Positions 1-6,600 of a stretch of DNA of 9,478 nt are shown one piece after another. The stretch is from an uncultured Bacteroidales bacterium. Its GTDB lineage: Bacteria > Bacteroidota > Bacteroidia > Bacteroidales > UBA932. The notes beneath the pieces are model-generated. The model was not told the origin of the DNA and ran no database searches. It worked only from the letters and a program-made list of their open reading frames with translations. The stretch lies in assembly GCA_902461985.1 (NCBI GenBank), contig CABQAB010000061.1, positions 1-9,478 of the forward strand, written 5' to 3'. Numbering within the stretch: position 1 is the first letter of the stretch; every line of letters begins with the position of its first letter. Position numbers and translations under genes: made by a program.

Positions 1-250
1 GACTAAAAAGTCCTGAAATTGTCATTTCGACTAAGCGAAGCGCATGGAGAACATTGCGGTTAAGTGAGAGCAAAGGGAACTTGTTTCCATTGCCGAATGT
101 GAGCAATGAAAAGCTGAAGGCTTAAATCTTCTGAAAGAATTGATATTCAATAGATATCTCGACTACGCCCTTCGGGCCAAGAGGACAAAAGTCCACTGGA
201 CTGTTTGTCTTGGTCTCTTGGCTATGCTCGATATGACAGACTTTTTAGTC
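1..250. repeat. Non-coding element with 12-bp terminal inverted repeats (MITE-like)
   Basis: Seen: GACTAAAAAGTC at 1-12 is the exact reverse complement of GACTTTTTAGTC at 239-250. Just inside each end is a second inverted match, TGTCATTTCGA (20-30) against TGTCATATCGA read on the minus strand (238-228), 10 of 11 bases. No convincing reading frame lies inside. The arms carry TCATTTCGACTAAGCGAAG and TCTCGACTACGCCCTTCGGG strings, which I recall as common in dispersed intergenic Bacteroidetes repeats (memory, not a search). The left repeat starts at base 1, so the element may extend outside; on the right, GACTTTTTAGTC is followed by AGCCCCC, and a longer terminal repeat is possible. It sits about 45 bp beyond the stop of the beta-helix lipoprotein gene. 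A non-autonomous miniature transposon or a dispersed structured repeat both fit. No transposase is in the window. Confidence 0.55.
176..222. other. Long imperfect stem-loop inside the left repeat element
   Basis: Nested complementary segments are visible: GCCAAGAG (176-183) with CTCTTGGC (215-222); GACAAA (184-189) with TTTGTC (204-209); AGTCCA (190-195) with TGGACT (197-202) around a single C. One G at 203 and five bases at 210-214 bulge out. Outside it, ATATC (154-158) can also pair with GATAT (230-234). On the minus strand it lies about 75 bp past the stop of the lipoprotein gene, so it could block 3' exonucleases or attenuate transcription. No U-tract follows on either strand, so it is not a standard intrinsic terminator. 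Confidence 0.55.
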
Positions 251-295
251 AGCCCCCTGATGAAAAAACTTGTTGTTGCAATGCTTCCCTCCTGG

Positions 296-2107
296 TTATT
301 CAACTGGCACCAGCGATGAACCCCATCCGGTGTATGCGCTGCCGAGGACAAAGTTTCCTGCAAGCGGGTCACAGATGCTTAACGGATTCTCAGACGCTTT
401 CGTGAACTCCGGTTTTCCTGAAACTCCAGCAGGTACAGGATAAGCCCATGAACAGGTCGTTTCAGAATTGGAATAAAAATAGTTTCCTGCTCCGCTGAAT
501 GTTACATCGGCAAAATTAGCCGTTTCGCCGTTGAATTGGAATGCACGGAGTTGCGTTGTAGTGGCATTTTCTGAAACAATCAGATTATTCGAGAAATCCA
601 CATTGATGCCTGTGCCCGGTTTCAACTTAAACATCCATTGTGCATAACTGTCAAGCCCGGTGACGTTTACGAACGTATTGTTTGTTATGTCAAGAGACAG
701 GGCATCGGTGTTGTTTAACTGGAGCATAGTGTTGTTTACCGGATTTGCCGTCCGTTCATAAATCAGATTGTTGTCAATCGTGAGATTTGTAATATAGGTG
801 TTTTCAAGGTTGAATATATTGCGGTTGGCGGGAGTTTCGCCCTGTTCCCCTGCAATGGTGCAATTCCGTATGGTGAAGTTCTTTATATTCAATTTTCCGT
901 TGGCGGAAGTGAACCATGAGAAAGCCTTGCCGGCCGGCAGGATTATCTCGCAATCCTCAATTATAAATTTCTCAAAAGTGGAGTCTGTAGTATTGTTTTT
1001 TCCGAATATGAATGATCCTGACGCAGCCGAACAGTCAAGAATGAGATTTTTGAAGATTATTGTTCCTTCATTTCCGTCGGAGAGAAGACAATTGTTTAAC
1101 GTCAATTTTGACTTTGCGGTTGAAGAACGTCCTATGACTACCAGATTGTTATGTCCACCGTTTGAACTTATTCCGGTTCTGTCGCTGTCAATGAAATAAA
1201 TGCCGTTGTAATTATTGTAGATTCCCTGGTTCAGCTTGGAGTCATTGACGCCTTTTTGATACAGAACGCCGTCAATGCTTATACCCTTTTCGTAGTAGTC
1301 GATGGCGGGTATTTTGTTGCTGAGGTCGAAATTGATTGTCTTGAAATCATAGTTCGTCACGTCAATGGCTGCGGATGTCGTAATGGTATAGACTCCCCGG
1401 CCGGTGCTGATGGTAAACTCTGAACCTGCGGGAATGACTTCCTTCGGGACAGTGAGATAGACCTGTCCTGCATTGGTTCTGTCACCTGATACGTTTATCT
1501 TGCGGTGGGAACTGCCTTGCTTGAGGCTGATTGTGTTTACGGCTGTCTTCAGGTTCACGCTTATCAGTGTGTCTGCCTTTTCGTCCGCAATATAAGGGCT
1601 GCCGAAAAGTCTCAACTGAAGAGAGCAGAAAAGGGGTTTGAATTTTAGCGTAGCCGTGTCGTTCTCGTCTATTTTTCCTTCAGCTTTCAGCGGGTAGAAA
1701 GACGGGAAATTCTCGAAATACCAGATCTGGCTGGTTTCAAGTTGAAGATCTTTGCTGCCGTTGTCTTTGTACGGCAGATATGCAGTGAATTCCGTGGTGG
1801 CCTCATTCAATTCGAATTGGAACGGTTCTCCTGCTTTGTATTTGCTCGACGGGACATTGTCGTCATTTTCGGAGTAGATTCCGAACTGGTCACTTGTTCT
1901 CCAGACAAGATGCCTGTAGTCTGGGGTTTTATCATCGTTTTTCCCGAATTCAACTTTGGTTTCGGTTTCCGCTATTTCCGCATAGGCTGTGACTGTTCTC
2001 TTCGGCCCGTCAGTTCCGGTTGCCGGAGCGCCTATGTTTTCTTTCTGGCATGATACGGAGGAAATGAGGGCTGCTACTGAGACGAGCATAAAAATATTCT
2101 TTTTCAT
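296..2107 (-). CDS. Surface lipoprotein: fimbrillin-like N-terminus plus right-handed beta-helix
   Basis: A 603-residue exported lipoprotein, function not established. Residues 1-20 are a type II signal peptide (MKKNIFML, lipobox SSVSC, lipidated Cys20). Residues about 36-265 resemble Mfa-like/fimbrillin domains: a T-K-V-E-F strand (50-54), LVWRTSDQFGIY (67-78), FTAYLPYKDN (107-116) and a hydrophobic FKPLFCSLQLRLFG segment (156-169). From about 275 to 560 there are regular N-rich rungs (LTLNNCLL, FIIEDCEI, FTIRNCTI, LTIDNNLI, LDITNNTFVNV, VDFSNNLIVS) typical of parallel beta-helix proteins, close in style to DUF4957/DUF5123 proteins of Bacteroides. Beta-helices of this kind usually bind or cleave acidic polysaccharide; I see no clear lyase catalytic set, so glycan binding or adhesion is more likely. 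The start is the Met whose signal peptide is complete; in-frame starts upstream would overlap the small ORF and bury the signal. The gap to that ORF is 13 bp, so the two are probably co-transcribed. Confidence 0.85.
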   Translation of the reverse strand: MKKNIFMLVSVAALISSVSCQKENIGAPATGTDGPKRTVTAYAEIAETETKVEFGKNDDKTPDYRHLVWRTSDQFGIYSENDDNVPSSKYKAGEPFQFELNEATTEFTAYLPYKDNGSKDLQLETSQIWYFENFPSFYPLKAEGKIDENDTATLKFKPLFCSLQLRLFGSPYIADEKADTLISVNLKTAVNTISLKQGSSHRKINVSGDRTNAGQVYLTVPKEVIPAGSEFTISTGRGVYTITTSAAIDVTNYDFKTINFDLSNKIPAIDYYEKGISIDGVLYQKGVNDSKLNQGIYNNYNGIYFIDSDRTGISSNGGHNNLVVIGRSSTAKSKLTLNNCLLSDGNEGTIIFKNLILDCSAASGSFIFGKNNTTDSTFEKFIIEDCEIILPAGKAFSWFTSANGKLNIKNFTIRNCTIAGEQGETPANRNIFNLENTYITNLTIDNNLIYERTANPVNNTMLQLNNTDALSLDITNNTFVNVTGLDSYAQWMFKLKPGTGINVDFSNNLIVSENATTTQLRAFQFNGETANFADVTFSGAGNYFYSNSETTCSWAYPVPAGVSGKPEFTKASENPLSICDPLAGNFVLGSAYTGWGSSLVPVE

Positions 2108-2120
2108 GGTCACAAAAGTT

Positions 2121-2273
2121 TTAGAGTTCCACTTCATCTCCCCATTCGAGTTCATAGAAATTCTCGCCACTCGTGATTGAAGTGGCAGTGCACGAAGCCC
2201 CTTCAAGGCTTACAGGCAGTGTTTCAATGGTTGGAGCGGTGTATTGCCTCCCCTTCAAAAGTGATTTGTTCAT
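2121..2273 (-). CDS. Small 50-residue protein of unknown function
   Basis: Not assigned to a named family. ATG at 2273, TAA at 2121-2123, 50 codons. It begins MNKSLLKGRQYTAPTIETLP, has one Cys (residue 28) in an S/T-rich centre, and ends YELEWGDEVEL, giving a basic N-terminus and an acidic C-terminus. No signal peptide or membrane segment is visible. From memory, short Bacteroidales ORFs with an N-terminal Y-x-x-P-x-x-E pattern and an acidic, Trp-containing tail recur beside fimbrillin-like or surface lipoprotein genes, usually called hypothetical; this matches that pattern. The gene lies 13 bp before the beta-helix lipoprotein start, suggesting translational coupling and a shared function. 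There is no Shine-Dalgarno sequence before its ATG, as is common in this phylum. A chance ORF is the alternative; the operon spacing and family-like composition argue against it. Confidence 0.6.
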   Translation of the reverse strand: MNKSLLKGRQYTAPTIETLPVSLEGASCTATSITSGENFYELEWGDEVEL

Positions 2274-2289
2274 AATCAGTTATCTAATT

Positions 2290-2445
2290 TCAATGTGATT
2301 GGTCATGTTGCCAGCCGTACACCGGACGGACTGCAAATGTACGAATCTGCATATTGCCGTTGTTGACCCAAGAGTCCATTTTGTATGTGCCGGCAGTCCA
2401 GAAGCGTACAGAGTCCCGTGGGACTTGGATGATTGAGTCCGAAGA
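2290..2445 (-). pseudogene. Coding-like 51-codon tail in frame after the glycosidase stop
   Basis: Directly after the TAG of the glycosidase-like gene (2446-2448), the same frame stays open for 51 codons to TGA at 2290-2292. The translation looks like real protein: RFWTAGTYKMDSWVNNGN followed by MQIRTFAVRPVYGW. The pattern W-T-x-G-T-Y ... W ... G-N ... F-A-V-R-P-V recalls the C-terminal end of FISUMP/DUF1566-like domains in Bacteroidales surface proteins (memory, weak). The upstream protein already has a natural-looking end (WNMSIPVK). Explanations: a remnant of a deleted gene, a former C-terminal extension cut off by a nonsense mutation, stop readthrough, or chance. It ends 16 bp before the small ORF, the spacing expected of a former operon gene. 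Confidence 0.35.
2334..2341 (-). promoter_or_regulatory. Possible -7 element for the small ORF and beta-helix lipoprotein
   Basis: The minus strand reads TACATTTG (2341 to 2334), an exact match to the Bacteroidetes TAnnTTTG -7 consensus. Transcription would start near 2328, giving a leader of about 55 nt before the ATG at 2273. No TTG is found 19-21 bp upstream, so half the promoter is missing. It lies inside the coding-like tail, and the match could be chance. If real, it would let the small ORF and lipoprotein be expressed apart from the glycosidase. Confidence 0.25.
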
Positions 2446-3579
2446 CTACTTGACAGGAATCGACATGTTCCAGGAGCGGGTGCTGTTTTCGAATCCTCCC
2501 GGACGGTCCATGGTGGCGAAAAAGATACGGAGCATCTTGCCGTGCTCGTCAAAGAGGATGAAAGGCCTTTCAAGCTGTCCCTGCATAATGACTGACCCGT
2601 CTTCGAATTCGACGGTGCGGGAATAGGCTTTCGGGTCTTTGTCAATTTCCCAGTGGATGCCGTCTTTCGAGTGGGCCATGACTCCGCCGCCCCGTTCGCC
2701 TGTGTAGAGGCCTTTGTGATCTTTGAATATGACATGAAAGCCTTTGTCATCCTTCCACAGGAAAGGGTCTTCTTCAGCTTCGCGTTCTCCGCTGATCCGT
2801 AGAATCGGCTGCTTGTCGTTGAGTACGGTATAAGGTCCTTCAATCGACTCTGCCTTTGCCACTCCCAGTGCCATCCCTGAATATTTTCCGTCCTCCATAT
2901 GTGCGCGTCCTTTGAAAATCATCATTACGGAGCCGTCCTCCATAATGACTGGAGCTGGGTTTGAAACGAAATAACTGTAGAACGTATTCGGTTCCGGATA
3001 CATAATCGGCGCGTCAAGCCTTTTCCACGGTCCGTAAGGGGAGTCCGAAACGGCGAGCCCCGTCCGCTTGTTCGCTCTGCCGACGATGCACCATTTGCTG
3101 TCGAGCGTAAGTTCGTCATAAGTCGGATCTGTGAAAGGGTGTGTGGAGCCCATGTAAATCAGGCAGTATTTCCCCTTGTATCTGAGTATGCGCGGGTTAT
3201 GCGTTGAACGCCCGTCCCAGTACTGCGCTCCCCGTGCGGGCAGGGCTACGTCTGAGAATGTGTAAGGTCCTTCCGGGGTGTCTGAAACGGCGTGGACTAT
3301 TTCAGATGCCACCATCCAGCCTGGGTGGAACGGGAGTGACTTCGGGAAGCGGGATACATACATATGGTATTTCCCGTCTTCGCCCTTGATGACGGAACTG
3401 CCCCAGGTCCACCAGCCTTCACATTCGAATGCAGGCGTGAGCGGGGCCTTTCCGAGATTATGGAAAAGTGAGTTGCGGGACTTTTCCTTCAGTTCCGCAA
3501 TATTTCCGATTCTCTGGGCGTTGAGCTGGATGGCTGCCGCGAAGCAGATGCAGATGATAGCCGTTATCCTGTTGCTCAT
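2446..3579 (-). CDS. Secreted glycoside hydrolase-like protein, five-bladed beta-propeller (GH43/clan F type)
   Basis: A 377-residue protein that probably cleaves a glycosidic bond in the periplasm; substrate unknown. Residues 1-21 form a Sec signal peptide (MSNRITAIICICFAAAIQLNA, cut before Gln22); the cysteines lie in the hydrophobic core and there is no lipobox. Blade repeats are visible: W-T-W-G-S-S-V-I-K with Y-H-M-Y-V-S (57-76), VSDTPEGPY (98-106), THNPRILRYKGKYCLIYMG (126-144), LAVSDSPYGPW (175-185), NPAPVIMEDGSVMMIFKG (207-224), AEEDPFLW (268-275), HSKDGIHWEI (303-312) and LERPFILFDEHGK (336-348). These belong to the GH43-like propeller superfamily. Acidic candidates for catalysis are Asp122, Glu270, Asp271 and Glu337; I cannot assign roles. 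An in-frame Met 34 codons upstream would hide the signal peptide and overlap the HTCS stop, so Met at 3579 is preferred. It follows the HTCS gene by 79 bp and has its own likely promoter. Confidence 0.82.
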   Translation of the reverse strand: MSNRITAIICICFAAAIQLNAQRIGNIAELKEKSRNSLFHNLGKAPLTPAFECEGWWTWGSSVIKGEDGKYHMYVSRFPKSLPFHPGWMVASEIVHAVSDTPEGPYTFSDVALPARGAQYWDGRSTHNPRILRYKGKYCLIYMGSTHPFTDPTYDELTLDSKWCIVGRANKRTGLAVSDSPYGPWKRLDAPIMYPEPNTFYSYFVSNPAPVIMEDGSVMMIFKGRAHMEDGKYSGMALGVAKAESIEGPYTVLNDKQPILRISGEREAEEDPFLWKDDKGFHVIFKDHKGLYTGERGGGVMAHSKDGIHWEIDKDPKAYSRTVEFEDGSVIMQGQLERPFILFDEHGKMLRIFFATMDRPGGFENSTRSWNMSIPVK

Positions 3580-3613
3580 GGTATTATGTTTTCTGTCGTC
3601 TGTATTCTTTGCG

Positions 3614-3621
3614 CAAAGGTA
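3614..3621 (-). promoter_or_regulatory. Likely -7 promoter element of the glycosidase gene
   Basis: The minus strand reads TACCTTTG (3621 to 3614), matching the Bacteroidetes TAnnTTTG consensus. Transcription would begin near 3608, leaving a leader of about 29 nt. The best -33 candidate is a TTG in CATTGC, 17 bp upstream, slightly closer than the usual 19-21. A poor -33 next to inverted repeats fits a promoter that needs an activator such as the neighbouring HTCS. Confidence 0.55.
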
Positions 3622-3624
3622 CTT

Positions 3625-3643
3625 CATTGCGTGTGATGCAATG
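3625..3643. promoter_or_regulatory. Inverted repeat CATTGC-N7-GCAATG, possible operator
   Basis: CATTGC at 3625-3630 and GCAATG at 3638-3643 are perfect 6-bp inverted repeats around a 7-bp spacer. The site starts 3 bp upstream of the -7 element of the glycosidase promoter and overlaps the spacer and -33 positions. A regulator bound here would contact or block RNA polymerase. No U-tract follows, so it is not a terminator for the HTCS transcript. Confidence 0.4.
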
Positions 3644-3649
3644 TGGCCG

Positions 3650-3661
3650 TAACGTACGTTA
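3650..3661. promoter_or_regulatory. Perfect 12-bp palindrome TAACGTACGTTA, possible regulator site
   Basis: TAACGTACGTTA at 3650-3661 equals its own reverse complement. It includes the TAA stop of the HTCS gene (3659-3661) and lies about 29-40 bp upstream of the -7 element of the glycosidase promoter, the position expected of an activator site just before -33. A GCACATT sits 11 bp away on the minus strand (3668 to 3662). That the HTCS binds here is inference. Confidence 0.4.
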
Positions 3662-6600
3662 AATGTGCTGTGCCTGTCCATCGTCGGGCGCCGGATCCGT
3701 TTTGCGCCAGACTTGCGGGACTGAGCCGTAGCGGTTCTTGAAGAATTTGCTGAACTGGCGCGGAGATGAGAACCCGAGCCGGTCGGAAATCTCCGATATG
3801 TTCATCTCCGGATGTTCGAGCAGCAGTCCTGCCGCATATTTAAGTCTGTATGTGAGGATGAACTCACCCGGCGTCATGCCGCTGATGTCCTTGATTTTGT
3901 TGAACAGCTTAGTCCTGGACACGCCGGTTTCCCTTGCCATGATGTCCACATTGTAATCAGTTTCGTCAATGTGGTTCTCTATTGACTTCTCCGCGTCTTT
4001 CAACAGCTTCTTGTCCAAAGGGTTTGCGGCAATGCTGACATTGGTCCCCCTGCTTTCCTTGCCGAATTTTTCCTTCAGACGTATGCGGTTGTTCACTAAA
4101 TTGTTGCATCTTGCCACCAGGATATTGACATTGAACGGCTTGGTGACATAGTCGTCTGCTCCAGAATACAGTCCGTCCATATTCTGCTGTGTGGTGGTGC
4201 GGGCAGTGAGCAGCACTACGGGAATGTGGCAGGTCTCCAGATTGTTCTTGATAGAGCGGCAGAGGTCCGTGCCCGACATTCCGGGCATCATGACATCGCT
4301 CAGCACTATGTCCGGAATCTCTTCCATGACCTTGTCCCAGGCCTGACGGCCGTCAGCGGTTTCAATTATCCTGTACATGGACGAGAAGATACCGGAGAGC
4401 ATCTTGCGGAGTTCGTCATTATCTTCCGCGATAAGCATGGTCTTGTCGCTCGGGTTGTCGTCCTGCCCTTGTATGACAGGCTCCTGCATTTCAGACACCT
4501 CCTCGACTTGTTTTGTTTCAGGGACGCTCGCGACCGTTTCAGCGGCTTTCAGTTCCTCTTCAGAGAAATGGCTGTTGCCGCTTTTCAGACATACTCTGAA
4601 CGAGGTGCCTTCGCCAGGCTTGCTGTAGACTGAAATCGTGCCCCCATGCAGTTCGACAATGCCTTTTGTCAGAGCAAGACCTATTCCGGTGCCGCTGTAT
4701 GACGATGATTTCTGGTATTCGCTCTGGTAGAAGCGGTCGAAGATTCTGTCGAGGTCCTGTGCCGGTATGCCGCTGCCGTTGTCATTTACTTCGATGACGG
4801 TCATGTCATTGTCCCGGCGCATTACCACGGTGATTTTCCCGCCTTCCGGAGTGTGCTTGATGGCATTGGAAATCAGGTTGTTGATTACTTTCTGCATCTG
4901 CTGCGGGTCGTACCAGAGCATAATCCGGTCGTCAGTCTTTACGAAGTCCAGAGTGATTTTATTGTGTCGTGCATATTCTCTGAAAAGCAGATAGTTCTCG
5001 TAGACGAATTTCACGATATTGTGTTCTCCCACCCTGATTTTCATTTTCCCGTTGTCCAGTTTGCTGAAGTCCAGGAGTTCGGTGATGAGTTCCTGCAGCT
5101 GGTTGCTGCTCTTGTAGATGCTGAGGATTTTGTTATATACGGCCGGTGAGAAGGATCGCACCTGCATCAGCATTTCCACATTGCCGTTGATGAGCGTGAG
5201 AGGGGTGCGGAACTCATGGGAGATGTTTGTGAAGAACCTGGTCTTCGAGCGGTTCAGCTCCTCCACGTCTTCAAGGTGGGTCTGTTCGTATTTCAAAGCC
5301 TCCACAAGGTGCACATGGGCCTTGTAGTTGCGGATTATGAAATAGAGAATCAGAGCCCCGGCAAATATGTAGAGCAGAATCGCCCACCAGCTGGTATACC
5401 ATGGGTGCAGCACCTTGATACGCAGCCCGGGGCTTACGATTCCGTCCGGTCTGTTTTTCAGTCTTACGGTGAGTTTGTAGTTTCCCGGCGTGAGATTGGT
5501 GAAAGAGACTACCGGACGTCCCTCCATCTCTGTCCAGGATTTCGATACCCCTTCCATATAATACTCAAGACTGTTTTCATCGTCGCTGAGATAGTCGGAG
5601 GTTACGTATTCGATGCTGAAGTTGGTCTGGCCTGGCTTCAGTAAAATCCGTCCTCCACCGCGCAGTGCACCGTCAAGTATTCCGTCATTTCCGCCCGGGT
5701 GGATTTCCTGTCCGTGGACACTCAGCCTTGACGGAGTGATCGTGTAATTCTCCGGAGTCCTGTAAAGGTCCTCTTCCCTGAATGAAACATATCCGTTGTC
5801 CCCGCCTATGAGAATTTCTCCCCGGCTGGTGACAAAAAGGGCATTTTCGTTGATTGACGATAGCGGAATGCCGTTTTTGCAGTAATAATTGATGAATCTG
5901 CCGTTGTCCTCGTTCAGTATCGAGAACCCGGCGTCAGTGGTGAAAAGCATTTTTCCGGACGGAAGTTCCACCGCGTTGTAGACTATGTTGCTTGCAAGGG
6001 AGTTGTTGTCCATGTCGTAATTGCGGAAACTGTCGCTTTCCTCGTCATACAGGTCGATGCCGTCCCTGTTGGAGCATAGCCACAGCCGTCCTTTGCTGTC
6101 CTGATAGACTCTGTTGATGGAGTTGTTGCTGAGGTTGCCGCTTCCGGCTGAGTATTCTTTCATTTCGCCCGTAGAGGGATCATAGCATCTTGTCCCGTAT
6201 GCTCCTCCGTAAATCCACAGCTTTCCTGATTTGTCGGTCAATGCTCCCTTGGTGTAGTTCGTCATTGTGCCGGCAGAGTCGAAAAGCTTCGTTGCATGTC
6301 CCGTGGCAGTCGAGAAAAGGCATACCCCGTTGTCTGTGGACAGAAAGAGCTTGTCCCCCTGCTTCATTATGTGATTGATTACGTTGGAGGATATGCTGTT
6401 CTCGTCCATTTCGCTATGGACATAATTCGTGAACCTGCCGCTTCTCAAATCCAGCTTGTTGAGCCCCCCTCGGTGAGTGCCTGCCCAGATGACGTCGTTT
6501 TCGGGGTCGCAGCATATGCAGCTGACGTTGTTGCGCGATATGGAATTCTTCCCGTCCGCCCTGTACCATTTGAAAGTCCCGTCTGCAGGGTCATACCTGT

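Noticed and set aside
163..372. 69-codon minus-strand ORF across the lipoprotein 3' end and the left repeat
   Set aside because: It overlaps the end of the real lipoprotein gene out of frame and then reads through the repeat and stem-loop. No protein-like features.
2247..2255. Strong Shine-Dalgarno-like AAGGGGAGG on the minus strand inside the small ORF
   Set aside because: No ATG, GTG or TTG start follows at usable spacing, so it does not start another gene.
2411..2426. Short hairpin AGTCCC-GT-GGGACT soon after the glycosidase stop, as a possible terminator
   Set aside because: The perfect stem is only 6 bp with a 2-nt loop, and no U-tract follows on the minus strand.
2280..2843. 187-codon minus-strand open frame overlapping the glycosidase 3' end
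   Set aside because: It lies in another frame of the glycosidase gene and is rich in Ser, Lys and Thr without any recognisable motif. The glycosidase frame holds the propeller repeats.
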